Below, piece after piece: positions 26,272 through 35,585 of a DNA stretch of 64,000 bases. The first letter of the stretch is position 1; the number at the start of each line of letters is the position of its first letter. The stretch comes from Smaragdicoccus niigatensis DSM 44881 = NBRC 103563 (GTDB lineage Bacteria; Actinomycetota; Actinomycetes; Mycobacteriales; Mycobacteriaceae). The notes below the pieces were generated by a model. The model was not told where the DNA came from, did not search any database, and saw only the letters and a program-made list of their open reading frames with translations. The stretch lies in assembly GCF_000380645.1 (NCBI RefSeq), contig NZ_AQXZ01000016.1:248001-312000 (forward strand), read 5' to 3'. A program made the translations under genes and the position numbers.

Positions 26272-27582
26272 ATGACCGATAGCACCATCGCAAAGCCCAG
26301 CGCACTCGCCGCCAAGCCGCATCCGGTCAAGCCCTCTTCTCCATCAACCGTCGTGGTGGCATCGAGCGACCCGTCGAAGTGGGGCCGCGTCGACGCCGAC
26401 GGCACCGTCTACCTCAAGACCGCCGACGGCGAACGCGTCATCGGCTCGTGGCAGGCCGGCGAGCCGGAGGAAGCACTCTCCCACTACGGTCGCCGCTTCG
26501 ACGATCTGGCCACCGAGGTGTCGCTGCTCGAGGCCCGCCTCTCCAGCGGCGCCGGCGATGCACGCAAGACGAAGACCGCCGCCGAGGCAATGGCCGAGTC
26601 CCTGCCCGAAGCGACCGTCATCGGCGACATCGACGGACTATCGCGCCGGCTCAAGGCGATCATCGAACACTCCGACGAAGCTAGCGCACAGGCGAAGGAA
26701 GAGCGCGAGAAGCAGCGGACCGAGGCCACCGCACGCAAGGAGCAGCTCGCCGCCGAGGCTGAGGAACTCAGCTCGAACTCCACGCAATGGAAGGTCGCCG
26801 GCGACCGCCTGCACGAGATCCTCGAAGAGTGGAAGACCATCCGCGGCGTGGACCGCAAGGTCGATGACGCGCTCTGGAAGCGTTTCTCCAAGGCTCGGGA
26901 GTCCTTCAACCGCCGCCGGGGCGCGCACTTCGCCGACATGGACCGCGAACGCGCCACCGCCCGCACCCGTAAAGAAGAACTCTGTGTTCAGGCCGAGGAG
27001 CTTTCTAGCTCCACCGATTGGGCGACGACGGCATCGGCGTTCCGTGGCCTCCTCGCCGATTGGAAGGCTGCCGGGCGCGCTCCCCGCGACATCGACGATG
27101 CCCTGTGGAAGCGCTTCAAGGCTGCTCAGGACGTGTTTTTCGCGGCCCGGAACGCGAATGCCTCCGAGCGCGACGCGGAGTTCGGCGACAACGCCAAGGC
27201 GAAGGTCGCTCTTCTGGAACGGTTCGAGAAGATCGTCGACCCGTCGTCCGGACTCGACGGCGCCAAGTCGCATCTGCGCGAACTGCAGGTCAAATGGGAC
27301 GAGATCGGCAAGGTCCCGCGCGAGCGGGTTCGTGAACTCGAAGACCGTCTGCACGCGATCGAGCGTCGAGTTCGCGATGCCGAGGACCAGCAGTGGCGTC
27401 GTAGCGACCCCGAGGCGATGGCACGCGCAGCACAGTTCCGGGACCGGGTCACCCAGTTCGAAGAACAGGCCGCGAAGGCCGAGGCCGCGGGCCGCAAGCG
27501 GGATGCGGAGAAGGCTCGCGCCCAGGCGCAGCAATGGCGCGAATGGGCCGAAGCGGCTGAGCAGGCGGTCACCCGCCGCTAG
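26272..27582 (+). CDS. DUF349 domain-containing protein
   Basis: A 436-residue, strongly charged protein built of helical DUF349 repeats. At least three units are seen, each with the pattern W-K-x-x-G followed by DDALWKRF (about residues 180-215, 255-290 and 330-375). Long coiled-coil stretches rich in Glu, Arg, Lys and Ala occupy the rest. It should be cytoplasmic. The function of DUF349 proteins is unknown in actinobacteria. AAGAGGA precedes the ATG at 26272. It stands where Rv2731 stands in M. tuberculosis, between the miaA and miaB groups, and its stop codon forms part of the following terminator stem. Confidence 0.88.
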   Translation: MTDSTIAKPSALAAKPHPVKPSSPSTVVVASSDPSKWGRVDADGTVYLKTADGERVIGSWQAGEPEEALSHYGRRFDDLATEVSLLEARLSSGAGDARKTKTAAEAMAESLPEATVIGDIDGLSRRLKAIIEHSDEASAQAKEEREKQRTEATARKEQLAAEAEELSSNSTQWKVAGDRLHEILEEWKTIRGVDRKVDDALWKRFSKARESFNRRRGAHFADMDRERATARTRKEELCVQAEELSSSTDWATTASAFRGLLADWKAAGRAPRDIDDALWKRFKAAQDVFFAARNANASERDAEFGDNAKAKVALLERFEKIVDPSSGLDGAKSHLRELQVKWDEIGKVPRERVRELEDRLHAIERRVRDAEDQQWRRSDPEAMARAAQFRDRVTQFEEQAAKAEAAGRKRDAEKARAQAQQWREWAEAAEQAVTRR

Positions 27583-27610
27583 CGGGCGGGGCGACTAGAC
27601 CCGCCCGCTA
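27580..27610. terminator. bidirectional hairpin between DUF349 gene and Rv2732c-like gene
   Basis: An 11-bp perfect stem, TAGCGGGCGGG (27580-27590) with CCCGCCCGCTA (27600-27610), around a 9-base loop. The stop codons of the two converging genes are the outer base triplets of the stem, so the terminator is fully embedded at the gene ends. Confidence 0.8.
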
Positions 27611-28186
27611 CTGGTCGCCCTTCTCCTGGTTCTTCTGGTCCTCTTCCTCCTGGCGGCGGCGTTCCTCCGCGGCCAGCAGGATCGAGGACTTGCTCCACAC
27701 GATGTTGAGCCACTGGAAGGCCAAGAGCCCGACGGCAATCCACGCGATGACCAGACCGTAGCCCGGTCCGCCGCCGGCCAGGTCAGCACGGATCGTCTGG
27801 CGACTCCAGATCGCGAGCATGCCGAGAACCGTCGAAATAGACGTTCCGGTGAACGCGACCCACGCGAGTCCCCAGCGGCGCGTCATCAGTGCGAGCATCG
27901 AGAAGAACACACCGAAGATCAACGCGAACCACACGAACAGTCGCGACGGGAAAGTCACGTTGTTCGCGGCCAGATCGCTGGCGCCGGCCAGCACGTCCCA
28001 ACCACGCACGTTTCCGGTGTGCGGAAGGCTGAACGACGCGAGCAGGGCGAGGAACAGCACCGCCATGAAGACCGCGCGCTTACCCGGCTCGATCTCGCGG
28101 GCCATCTTGCGTTCGACCGCATCGACGTCGCGACGCAACTCGTCAAAACCGTTGCCGCCGTGAGGCAATTTGTCCTGATCGCTCAT
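27608..28186 (-). CDS. conserved transmembrane protein (Rv2732c-like)
   Basis: A 192-residue membrane protein coded directly after miaB. The N-terminal 45 residues are cytoplasmic and charged (FDELRRDVDAVERKMAREIE). Four hydrophobic segments follow at about residues 40-58, 82-105, 108-128 and 140-162. The C-terminal tail is a very polar run of Glu, Gln, Lys and Asp (AAEERRRQEEEDQKNQEK). Function unknown. Either of two adjacent ATGs (28189 or 28186) may be used; the first overlaps the miaB stop as TGATG, so translational coupling to miaB is likely. Confidence 0.8.
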   Translation of the reverse strand: MSDQDKLPHGGNGFDELRRDVDAVERKMAREIEPGKRAVFMAVLFLALLASFSLPHTGNVRGWDVLAGASDLAANNVTFPSRLFVWFALIFGVFFSMLALMTRRWGLAWVAFTGTSISTVLGMLAIWSRQTIRADLAGGGPGYGLVIAWIAVGLLAFQWLNIVWSKSSILLAAEERRRQEEEDQKNQEKGDQ

Positions 28187-28188
28187 CA

Positions 28189-29724
28189 TCAGCAGCACCC
28201 CGTGTTGCAGCTGTCGCCAGCTTCCGCGATCAACGGCACCCCAAGCTTGGGCAGCCCCAGGCCCACCTTCTTGATCGGTTCCTCGCCAACACCCGAGGTC
28301 ATCGGTCGCCGACCGACTTCATGCGCATCTCCAGCGGTAGTACGGCGGTGGGCAGCGACCTCACCGGCGATGAGGTGGTGCGGCGCCGCTTCGGTGATCG
28401 TGACGCGCACGATGTCACCCGGGCGAATCTGGCCGTTGACCGCTCCGCTCGGCGTGAAGTGAACCAGGCGACCGTCGCGCGCGCGGCCACCCATGCGGGC
28501 CTTTGCCGCGCTCTTCTTGCCGCCGTTCTCGGCCACCAGAACCTCGACCTCGGAACCGATCAGCTTCTGGTTCTCTTCGAGCGAGATCGACTCTTGAAGC
28601 GCGATGAGACGCTCGTACCGTTCCTGGACGACTTCCTTGGGAATCTGGTCGTCCATCGTCGCCGCCGGCGTACCGGGACGCTTGGAGTACTGGAACGTGT
28701 AAGCGCTGGCGAATCGCGCCTGCCGGACCACGTCGAGCGTTTCCAGGAAGTCTTCCTCGGTCTCGCCCGGGAATCCGACGATGATGTCGGTCGTGATCGC
28801 GGCGTGCGGGAGCCGGGCGCGCACGCGCTCGATGATTCCGAGGTAGCGCTCCTTGCGGTACGAACGACGCATCGCCTTGAGAATCCGGTCGGAGCCGGAC
28901 TGCAGTGGCATGTGCAGTTGCGGGCACACATTCGGCGTCTCGGCCATCGCATCGATCACGTCGTCAGTGAACTCTGCCGGGTGCGGGGAGGTGAACCGGA
29001 CACGCTCGAGGCCCTCGATCTCACGGCATGCTCTCAGCAGCGCAGCGAAGGCGCCGCGGTCCCGCGGCAGATCCGGGTCGCCGAACGAGGCGCCATATGA
29101 GTTCACGTTCTGGCCGAGCAGGGTCACTTCGAGAACACCCTCGCTGACCAGTGCCTTCACCTCGGCGAGGATGTCACCCGGACGACGGTCGACCTCTTTG
29201 CCGCGCAACGCGGGAACGATGCAGAACGTGCAGGTGTTGTTGCACCCCACCGACACCGAAACCCACGCCGAATAGGCCGAGTCGCGCCGGGCCGGGAGCG
29301 TCGAGGGGAACTTGTCGAGCGATTCGAAGATCTCGACCTCAGCCTGCTCGTTGTGGCGGGCACGATCGAGCAGCGCCGGCAGATTGCCGATGTTGTGCGT
29401 GCCGAAGACGACGTCGACCCACGGTGCGCGCTTGAGGACCGTGTCCTTGTCCTTCTGCGCCAGGCAGCCGCCGACGGCAATCTGCATCCCCGGACGCGCA
29501 TCCTTCATCGGTCGCAGATGACCGAGGGTTCCGTACAGCTTGTTGTCCGCGTTCTCGCGTACCGCACAGGTGTTGAACACGATGACGTCCGCGCCGGCAC
29601 CGGGCTCAGACTTCTCGTAACCAGCGGCTTCCAGTAGTCCGGCGAGGCGCTCGGAGTCGTGGACGTTCATCTGACAACCGAACGTGCGCACTTCGTAGCT
29701 GCGGGCCTGACTTACCGAATTCAC
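28189..29724 (-). CDS. miaB: tRNA methylthiotransferase MiaB
   Basis: A 511-residue radical-SAM enzyme that adds a methylthio group at C2 of i6A37 in tRNA, completing the modification begun by MiaA. The N-terminal UPF0004 domain supplies cysteines for one cluster ([33 protein letters not shown]). The radical-SAM triad is GCNNTCTFC (CxxxCxxC, about residue 160). The TRAM domain covers about residues 385-450. The C-terminus ends in an extra small Cys cluster (SCNTGCC), as in many actinobacterial MiaBs. The ATG start gives the normal N-terminus [16 protein letters not shown]. Confidence 0.95.
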   Translation of the reverse strand: MNSVSQARSYEVRTFGCQMNVHDSERLAGLLEAAGYEKSEPGAGADVIVFNTCAVRENADNKLYGTLGHLRPMKDARPGMQIAVGGCLAQKDKDTVLKRAPWVDVVFGTHNIGNLPALLDRARHNEQAEVEIFESLDKFPSTLPARRDSAYSAWVSVSVGCNNTCTFCIVPALRGKEVDRRPGDILAEVKALVSEGVLEVTLLGQNVNSYGASFGDPDLPRDRGAFAALLRACREIEGLERVRFTSPHPAEFTDDVIDAMAETPNVCPQLHMPLQSGSDRILKAMRRSYRKERYLGIIERVRARLPHAAITTDIIVGFPGETEEDFLETLDVVRQARFASAYTFQYSKRPGTPAATMDDQIPKEVVQERYERLIALQESISLEENQKLIGSEVEVLVAENGGKKSAAKARMGGRARDGRLVHFTPSGAVNGQIRPGDIVRVTITEAAPHHLIAGEVAAHRRTTAGDAHEVGRRPMTSGVGEEPIKKVGLGLPKLGVPLIAEAGDSCNTGCC

Positions 29725-29793
29725 GTGTCAAGGGTACTCAACTTCGCGGGCAGCCAAATAAACGGACATAGTGCACGAACGCTCGAATGCCGC

Positions 29794-29799
29794 TAGGGT
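29794..29799 (+). promoter_or_regulatory. -10 element for leaderless gluA transcript
   Basis: TAGGGT at 29794-29799 lies 8 bases before the GTG at 29808. This spacing puts the first transcribed base at or next to the start codon, as in the many leaderless actinobacterial mRNAs. Confidence 0.55.
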
Positions 29800-29807
29800 C
29801 TCGTGCT

Positions 29808-30566
29808 GTGACCGGCGCCACGCGAGCGACCCCACCGATGATCTCTCTCACCGACGTCCAGAAGCATTTCGGCAAGCTCCACGTCCTACGCGACATCAAC
29901 CTCGAGATTCCGCGCGGCCAAGTGGTCATCGTCATCGGCCCATCCGGCTCCGGCAAATCGACTCTGTGCCGCGCGATCAACCGCCTCGAGCCGATCGACA
30001 GCGGCATCGTCGCGATCGACGGGAAGCCGCTCCCCGCCGAGGGCAAAGCCCTCGCTGCCCTGCGCGCCGACGTCGGAATGGTCTTCCAGTCGTTCAATCT
30101 GTTCTCCCACAAAACCGTGGTCGAGAACGTCATGCTCGGGCCGACCAAAGTACGCAAAGTGCCACGAGCCAAAGCGCATTCGCGGGCCTTGGAACTGCTC
30201 GAACGGGTCGGCGTCGCGAGTCAGGCCGATAAGTATCCAGCTGCGTTGTCGGGCGGTCAGCAACAGCGCGTGGCCATCGCTCGGGCACTCGCCATGGACC
30301 CGAAGGTCATGCTGTTCGACGAGCCGACCTCCGCACTCGACCCAGAGATGGTCAACGAAGTTCTCGACGTCATGACCGCTCTCGCCAAAGGCGGGATGAC
30401 GATGGTTGTGGTCACCCATGAGATGGGCTTCGCGCGTCACGCTGGTGATCGAGTCCTCTTCATGGCCGACGGCCAGATTCTCGAGGACACCGAACCGGCC
30501 ACATTCTTCGCCAACCCTGCAACGGAGCGGGCTCGCGATTTCCTGGGAAAGATTCTCGGGCACTGA
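29808..30566 (+). CDS. gluA: glutamate-type ABC transporter ATP-binding protein GluA
   Basis: A 252-residue ATPase of the polar amino acid ABC importers. Walker A is [18 protein letters not shown], the signature motif [17 protein letters not shown] and Walker [13 protein letters not shown]; the switch histidine is in VVTHEMGFA. The order gluABCD upstream of recX-recA matches the glutamate uptake system of Corynebacterium, so glutamate is the likely substrate. The GTG at 29808 was chosen for the leaderless -10 element; ATGs at 29787 and 29838 are in frame. It diverges from miaB. Confidence 0.92.
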   Translation: MTGATRATPPMISLTDVQKHFGKLHVLRDINLEIPRGQVVIVIGPSGSGKSTLCRAINRLEPIDSGIVAIDGKPLPAEGKALAALRADVGMVFQSFNLFSHKTVVENVMLGPTKVRKVPRAKAHSRALELLERVGVASQADKYPAALSGGQQQRVAIARALAMDPKVMLFDEPTSALDPEMVNEVLDVMTALAKGGMTMVVVTHEMGFARHAGDRVLFMADGQILEDTEPATFFANPATERARDFLGKILGH

Positions 30567-30596
30567 ACCACGAGTACGAAACGGAAGAGGTCAAGG

Positions 30597-31430
30597 ATGA
30601 GGAAAACCTGGCGGGTGGCAGTCGCCGCGACGGCCGCAGCTCTCGCGTTCGGCACGACGGCGTGCGGAGGTTCGACCGACAGCAAGTCAACTGCTGGCGG
30701 TTCCAAGGAGGACTTGACGATCGGGATCAAGTTCGACCAGCCCGGTCTCGGACAGCGGAACCCCGACGGCACCTACTCGGGCTTCGATGTCGAGGTCGCG
30801 AAGTACGTGGCCGGCAAGCTCGGCGTCCAGCCGGACTACATCACCTTCAAGGAGTCTCCCTCCGCGCAGCGGGAGACCCTCATCCAGAACGGTGAGGTCG
30901 ACTTCATCGTTGCCACCTACTCGATCACCGACAAGCGCAAGGAGAAGGTCTCCTTCGCCGGGCCGTACTTCGTCGCTGGTCAGTCGCTACTGGTGAAGGC
31001 CGACAACGTCGACATCACCGGACCCGAGTCCCTCAACAACGGCAAGAAGTTGTGCTCGGTCACCGGTTCGACGTCTGCGCAGAAGGTCAAGGAGAAGTTC
31101 GCCAAGGACGTTCAGCTCCAGGAGTTCGACACCTACTCGGCCTGTGTCGAGGCACTCCGTAACGGTGCCATTGACGCCGTGACCACCGACGACATCATCC
31201 TCGCCGGTTACTCGGCGCAGTCGCCAGGTGATTTCAAGGTCGTCGGTAAGCCCTTCTCGACCGAAAACTACGGAATCGGTCTCGCGAAGGACAACACGGA
31301 ACTCCGCAACAAGATCAACGACGCGATCGAGGCGATGATCGCCGACGGTTCGTGGAAGAAGGCGTTCGAGGACACGGTCGGTAAGTCGGGTTACCCGCTG
31401 CCGGCGCCGCCGCAGGTCAACCGCTACTAG
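30597..31430 (+). CDS. gluB: glutamate-binding lipoprotein GluB
   Basis: A 277-residue extracellular solute-binding protein (family 3) for the GluABCD importer. A signal peptide ends in a lipobox around GTTACGG (Cys about residue 23), so it is lipid-anchored outside the plasma membrane. The mature protein has the family signature GFDVEVAKYVAGKLGV and the acidic ligand site region TFKESPSAQRETLIQNGEVD. AGAGG lies before the ATG, 30 bases after the gluA stop. A 10-bp hairpin follows immediately, which should give more gluB than permease mRNA. Confidence 0.92.
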   Translation: MRKTWRVAVAATAAALAFGTTACGGSTDSKSTAGGSKEDLTIGIKFDQPGLGQRNPDGTYSGFDVEVAKYVAGKLGVQPDYITFKESPSAQRETLIQNGEVDFIVATYSITDKRKEKVSFAGPYFVAGQSLLVKADNVDITGPESLNNGKKLCSVTGSTSAQKVKEKFAKDVQLQEFDTYSACVEALRNGAIDAVTTDDIILAGYSAQSPGDFKVVGKPFSTENYGIGLAKDNTELRNKINDAIEAMIADGSWKKAFEDTVGKSGYPLPAPPQVNRY

Positions 31431-31439
31431 TCAGATGGT

Positions 31440-31470
31440 GGTTCGGGCGGACCGCGTGTTCGCCCGAACC
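31440..31470 (+). terminator. hairpin between gluB and gluC (partial terminator)
   Basis: GGTTCGGGCG (31440-31449) pairs perfectly with CGCCCGAACC (31461-31470) around 11 bases. It lies 10 bases after the gluB stop and 24 before gluC, and the operon continues. It is likely to attenuate readthrough and to protect gluB mRNA. Confidence 0.7.
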
Positions 31471-31494
31471 AAACCTCGCCGAGGAAGGAGGCGC

Positions 31495-32175
31495 GTGGAT
31501 CTCATCTCGACGTACGGCGCCGACATTCTCAAGGCATTCGGTACGACCCTTGAGCTGACGGTCTACTCGGCGATCGCGTCCCTTGTGTTCGGCACTGTTC
31601 TCGCCGGCCTGCGGGTCTGCCCGATCCCCGTCGCTCGCGCCGCCGTGACCGTCTACATCACGATCTTCCGCAACACGCCTCTGACGCTGATCATCCTCTT
31701 CTGTTCGTTCGGGCTGTATCAGTCGATGGGCGTGAAGCTGGCCGCGAGCAATTCGCCGACGTTCCTCGTCGACAACAACTTTCGCCTCGCCGTGCTCGGA
31801 CTGAGCGTCTACACCTCCGCGTTCGTGTGCGAATCGATTCGGGCCGGTATCAACACCGTTCCGCTGGGCCAGGCCGAAGCCGGACGGTCACTCGGCCTCA
31901 CCTTCACGCAGAACCTGCGCCTCATCGTGCTTCCGCAGGCCTTTCGCGCTGTGGTGGCGCCGCTCGGCAGCGTGCTCAGTGCCCTGACGCGAAACACGAC
32001 GATCTCGTCCGTGATCGGTGTGGCCGAAGCGGCCCTCCTGATGAAGACGATGATCGAGAACGAAGCCGCCCTGCTCACGATCGGCGGCATCTTCGCCCTC
32101 GGCTTCCTCGCGCTGACGCTGCCGATCGGCCTTCTTTCGGGATACCTGGGCAAACGCCTCGAGGTCGTGCGATGA
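31495..32175 (+). CDS. gluC: glutamate ABC transporter permease GluC
   Basis: A 226-residue inner-membrane permease of the His/Glu/Gln/Arg family. Five hydrophobic segments are seen, and the conserved EAA loop that docks the ATPase is in QAEAGRSLGLTFTQNLRLIVLPQAFR. I chose the GTG at 31495 (VDLISTYGADILKAFGTTLE), which follows AAGGAGG; an ATG at 31435 would place the gluB-gluC hairpin inside the gene. Its stop overlaps the gluD start by 4 bases (ATGA). Confidence 0.92.
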   Translation: MDLISTYGADILKAFGTTLELTVYSAIASLVFGTVLAGLRVCPIPVARAAVTVYITIFRNTPLTLIILFCSFGLYQSMGVKLAASNSPTFLVDNNFRLAVLGLSVYTSAFVCESIRAGINTVPLGQAEAGRSLGLTFTQNLRLIVLPQAFRAVVAPLGSVLSALTRNTTISSVIGVAEAALLMKTMIENEAALLTIGGIFALGFLALTLPIGLLSGYLGKRLEVVR

Positions 32176-33047
32176 CCGCGAAGCCCAACGTTCTCTATGA
32201 CGCGCCTGGCCCCCGCGCCCGCGCGCGCTACACCGTTCTGAACGTCGTCGTCCTTGCCGGGCTCGCGTGGCTCGCATACTTCGTGTATACGTCCCTGAAA
32301 GCAAAAGGCCAGCTCACCGCGGCGAAATGGAGTCCGTTCCTCGAGTCGACGACTTGGACGACCTACATCCTGCCGGGCATCGAGGGAACGCTCACCGCGG
32401 CCGTTCTGTCGATCTCGATGGCCCTGGTGCTGGGCGCCGTGCTCGGCATCAGCCGACTCTCAGACCATCGTTCGGTTCGGTGGATAGCCGGCGGGATCAC
32501 CGAACTCTTCCGGGCAGTTCCCGTCCTAATCCTGCTGATCTTCATCTATCACGTGTACTCCCAGTACCACGTCGTGCAGTCGAAGTATTACGCGCTTGCT
32601 GCGGTCGTCACTGGTTTGACGCTCTACAACGGCGCGGTGATCGCTGAAATCGTTCGCGCGGGAATCAAGTCGCTCCCGCGCGGCCAGACCGAAGCCGCTC
32701 AAGCCCTGGGACTGCGCAAGAACGCGGTCATGCGGCTGATCTTGCTGCCGCAGGCCGTCACCGCGATGCTGCCCGCGATCCTCTCGCAGATGGTCGTGGC
32801 GCTGAAGGACTCCGCACTCGGCTATCTGATCGGCCTTGCAGAGGTCGTGCGAGCCGGCACCCAGATCGGTTCGTTCTACCGCAATTACCTCCCCTCTCTC
32901 ATCGTCGTCGCGATCATCATGATTCTGATGAACAGCGCCCTCACCGCCTTCGCAACCCACCTCGAGAAGCGTCTGCGCTCGCGGAAGAGGTCATCAAAGC
33001 GTCCGCCGCGGGCGTGGCAGGCAACGAGTGAGGGCATCAGCGTCTGA
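32172..33047 (+). CDS. gluD: glutamate ABC transporter permease GluD
   Basis: A 291-residue partner permease of GluC. A cytoplasmic N-terminus leads to a first membrane segment (residues about 19-40), then four or five further segments. The EAA loop is QTEAAQALGLRKNAVMRLILLPQAV. The C-terminal 30 residues are strongly basic (EKRLRSRKRSSKRPPR). The ATG overlaps the gluC stop by 4 bases. A second binding lipoprotein gene follows after 10 bases, which is not part of the Corynebacterium gluABCD operon. Confidence 0.92.
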   Translation: MTAKPNVLYDAPGPRARARYTVLNVVVLAGLAWLAYFVYTSLKAKGQLTAAKWSPFLESTTWTTYILPGIEGTLTAAVLSISMALVLGAVLGISRLSDHRSVRWIAGGITELFRAVPVLILLIFIYHVYSQYHVVQSKYYALAAVVTGLTLYNGAVIAEIVRAGIKSLPRGQTEAAQALGLRKNAVMRLILLPQAVTAMLPAILSQMVVALKDSALGYLIGLAEVVRAGTQIGSFYRNYLPSLIVVAIIMILMNSALTAFATHLEKRLRSRKRSSKRPPRAWQATSEGISV

Positions 33048-33057
33048 TACTGGGTCA

Positions 33058-33864
33058 ATGCGTGCCACCGTCTGCATTGTCGCTTCGGCCATTGTGCTTG
33101 CGGGCTGCAGCAGCACGAGTCCGTTCAAACCCCTACGCGACCCCGTGAAGCTCACGATCGGCGTTCCGGTCGATCTGCCAGGTGTCGGTATGAAGACCGA
33201 CAAGGGCCTCCACACCGGCTTCGACGTCGAGGTTGCGCGGTACATCGCCGCTCGACTCGGCGCCGCGCCGGACGGCATCACCTTCAAGGGCGTGGAGAAC
33301 CGGGCCGCGGCAGCCACGATGATCGCCGACGGCGCCGTCGACTTTGTCGTCGCAAATGTTCCCATGACGAGCAACAACAAGAATCTCGACTTCGCCGGCC
33401 CATACTTCGTGGCTGGTGAGACCTTCCTCGTCCGCACGGACAACTACGACATCGTCGTGCCCGATGCTCTCGACAACAAGCAGGTGTGCGCGGTGAAGGG
33501 CACTACTACGGCACAGGACGTCATCAAGCGGTTCGACGAACCCGCCACCACCGTCGAGGAGAATTCCCTCCAGGACTGCGTCCTCGCCCTGCGTAAGGGC
33601 GAGGTCGACGCCGTGGTCGGTGACAACCTCATCCTCGCCGGCTTTGCCGCCGAAGCGCCGAACGAGGTGAAGGTCGTCAGTCAGCCCTTCACCGAAACCC
33701 CGTACGGCGTCGCGCTGAAGAAGGACGACAAGGCGCTTCGTGCCAAGATCAGCGCGGCGATCGAAAAGATGATCAGCGATGGTTCGTACAACCGGATCTT
33801 CGACATCACGCTCGGAAACTCGGGCGTTCCGGTCCCGAAGGCACCCACTGTCGCGCCGAACTAG
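33058..33864 (+). CDS. second solute-binding lipoprotein of the glu operon (GluB paralogue)
   Basis: A 268-residue family 3 solute-binding protein, recognisably a paralogue of the GluB coded 2.5 kb upstream (shared blocks include GFDVEVARYIAARLG and FAGPYFVAGETFLVRTDNYD). The short signal peptide ends in a good lipobox (IVLAGCSS). It may widen the substrate range of GluCD, for example to aspartate or glutamine, but this is inference. The ATG at 33058 is preferred because it gives the signal peptide directly; a GTG at 33028 would overlap gluD. Its TAG stop overlaps the convergent recX stop in the bases CTAG. Confidence 0.88.
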   Translation: MRATVCIVASAIVLAGCSSTSPFKPLRDPVKLTIGVPVDLPGVGMKTDKGLHTGFDVEVARYIAARLGAAPDGITFKGVENRAAAATMIADGAVDFVVANVPMTSNNKNLDFAGPYFVAGETFLVRTDNYDIVVPDALDNKQVCAVKGTTTAQDVIKRFDEPATTVEENSLQDCVLALRKGEVDAVVGDNLILAGFAAEAPNEVKVVSQPFTETPYGVALKKDDKALRAKISAAIEKMISDGSYNRIFDITLGNSGVPVPKAPTVAPN

Positions 33865-34364
33865 CCAAACTCAGACCTGACAACGTCGATCGCCAAGCCG
33901 GCGTCGAAACCTCGGCGCGCAAGCATTCCGAGAGCGCGTCGCATCTGTTTCGACCGCTCCGCCGCGTCGGCGGGTTCGCCCGCACCGCGCATCGACTTTC
34001 GGACCAAGCCGATCGCCGCGTCCCGCTCGGCGTCGTCGGACACCTGCGAAACAGCTTCCGCTACGTCGTCTTCCGAGATCCCTTTGCGCTTGAGCTCCAC
34101 CGCGATCGCACGCCGTCCGCGGCGAGCCACCTCATGCCGCGTGCGGACGAACATCGCCGCGTAGGCGTGGTCGTCGACAAGCCCGACCTCCGTCAGTCTC
34201 GCGATAGCGCGATTGGCGACATCGGCCTCGAACCCACGGGCCGCGAGCTTCGCACCCAGTTCAGCTGAGGTGTAGTTCCGGGCGGTCAGCAGTCGCAGAC
34301 AGTGTTCTTTTGCCTGCGACTCGCTGCCCTCCCCGCCGTCGCGCTTCTCCCCGCGCGGGGTCAC
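33861..34364 (-). CDS. recX: RecA regulator RecX
   Basis: A 167-residue all-helical protein that modulates RecA filament growth and ATPase. The three tandem three-helix repeats are seen (CLRLLTARNYTSAELGAKLA; DDHAYAAMFVRTRHEVARRG; RRAIAVELKRKGISEDDVAE). Length is normal for actinobacteria. The GTG start lies 5 bases after the recA stop, so the genes are co-transcribed. A charged 20-residue lead (TPRGEKRDGGEGSESQ) precedes the conserved part. Confidence 0.92.
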   Translation of the reverse strand: MTPRGEKRDGGEGSESQAKEHCLRLLTARNYTSAELGAKLAARGFEADVANRAIARLTEVGLVDDHAYAAMFVRTRHEVARRGRRAIAVELKRKGISEDDVAEAVSQVSDDAERDAAIGLVRKSMRGAGEPADAAERSKQMRRALGMLARRGFDAGLAIDVVRSEFG

Positions 34365-34369
34365 CGCTA

Positions 34370-35401
34370 CTAGAACTCGACCGCGGCAGTGTCTGCGACC
34401 GGTGCAGCGCCGATGCCGAGTTTCTCCAAGATCTTCTTCTCGATCTCGTCGCGGATGTCGGTGTTCTCACGCATGAACTTGCGTGCGTTTTCCTTGCCCT
34501 GACCCAACTGGTCGCCGTCGTAGGTGTACCAAGCACCCGACTTGCGAATGAAGCCATGCTCGACACCCATGTCGATGATCGAGCCTTCCTTGCTGATGCC
34601 GACGCCGTACAGGATGTCGAATTCAGCCTGCTTGAACGGCGGGGCGAGCTTGTTCTTGGCGACCTTGACGCGGGTGCGGTTACCCACCACGTCGCTACCG
34701 TCCTTGAGTGCCTCGATACGACGAATGTCCAGGCGCACGGACGAGTAGAAGCGGAGGGCCTTACCACCGGTCGTGGTCTCGGGCGATCCGAACATCACGC
34801 CGATCTTCTCGCGCAGCTGGTTGATGAAGATCGCAGTGGTACCCGAGTTGCTCAGCGCACCGGTGATCTTGCGCAGCGCCTGACTCATGAGGCGGGCCTG
34901 GAGACCGACGTGACTGTCACCCATCTCGCCTTCGATTTCCGCCTTGGGCACCAGGGCCGCGACGGAGTCGATCACGAGGATGGAAAGCGCGCCCGAGCGG
35001 ATCAGCATGTCTGCGATCTCCAGCGCCTGCTCACCAGTGTCTGGCTGCGACACCAGAAGCGCATCGGTGTCGACACCGAGCTTGCGCGCGTACTCCGGGT
35101 CCAGTGCGTGCTCAGCGTCGATGAACGCAGCGATGCCGCCGGCCGCCTGCGCGCTGGCGATCGCGTGCAGCGCGACAGTCGTCTTACCGGAGGACTCCGG
35201 TCCGTAGATCTCGACGACTCGACCGCGAGGAAGACCACCGATACCCAGCGCCACGTCGAGCGCGATCGAGCCAGTGGGGATCACGGAAATGGGCAGACGA
35301 GTCTCCTCGCCCAAGCGCATGACCGAACCCTTGCCAAAGTTCTTCTCGATCTGAGCGAGAGCAAGATCCAGTGCCTTCTCGCGATCCATTGCCTGCGCCA
35401 T
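34370..35401 (-). CDS. recA: recombinase RecA
   Basis: A 343-residue RecA that pairs homologous DNA and triggers LexA cleavage. Walker A is [14 protein letters not shown], the MAW motif and L1/L2 loops follow ([40 protein letters not shown]). It is full length and has no intein, unlike the M. tuberculosis protein. The ATG at 35401 gives the standard start [15 protein letters not shown] and has GAGAAGGGG 7 bases upstream. Two regulatory elements lie upstream: a PafBC-type promoter close to the gene and a LexA box further off. Confidence 0.98.
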   Translation of the reverse strand: MAQAMDREKALDLALAQIEKNFGKGSVMRLGEETRLPISVIPTGSIALDVALGIGGLPRGRVVEIYGPESSGKTTVALHAIASAQAAGGIAAFIDAEHALDPEYARKLGVDTDALLVSQPDTGEQALEIADMLIRSGALSILVIDSVAALVPKAEIEGEMGDSHVGLQARLMSQALRKITGALSNSGTTAIFINQLREKIGVMFGSPETTTGGKALRFYSSVRLDIRRIEALKDGSDVVGNRTRVKVAKNKLAPPFKQAEFDILYGVGISKEGSIIDMGVEHGFIRKSGAWYTYDGDQLGQGKENARKFMRENTDIRDEIEKKILEKLGIGAAPVADTAAVEF

Positions 35402-35443
35402 CGTGTATCCCCTTCTCGGAATGTCAGCTACCAACCGATAGAC

Positions 35444-35466
35444 ACGTTAAAGGTGGGTACTGACAA
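35444..35466 (-). promoter_or_regulatory. LexA-independent (RecA-NDp, PafBC-type) promoter of recA
   Basis: On the minus strand TTGTCAGTA (35466-35458), 8 bases, then TAACGT (35449-35444) fits the RecA-NDp consensus TTGTCRGTG-N8-TANNNT with one mismatch. Such promoters are activated by PafBC after DNA damage without LexA. It is 43 bases before the recA start. Confidence 0.8.
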
Positions 35467-35528
35467 GTTTTTTCCACCGAGCCACCGATGTGCAGAATCC
35501 GCGGCCAGGCTGACACCAGAAGAGTAAT

Positions 35529-35544
35529 GGGAACAGGTGTTCGA
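35529..35544. promoter_or_regulatory. LexA (SOS) box upstream of recA
   Basis: GGGAACAGGTGTTCGA carries the perfect GAAC-N4-GTTC core of the mycobacterial SOS box, 128 bases before recA. With the nearby PafBC-type promoter it gives recA the dual control known from mycobacteria. Confidence 0.8.
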
Positions 35545-35585
35545 TTCCATTCGACACGCCGTTTTCGGGCCGAATTACTGACGGA

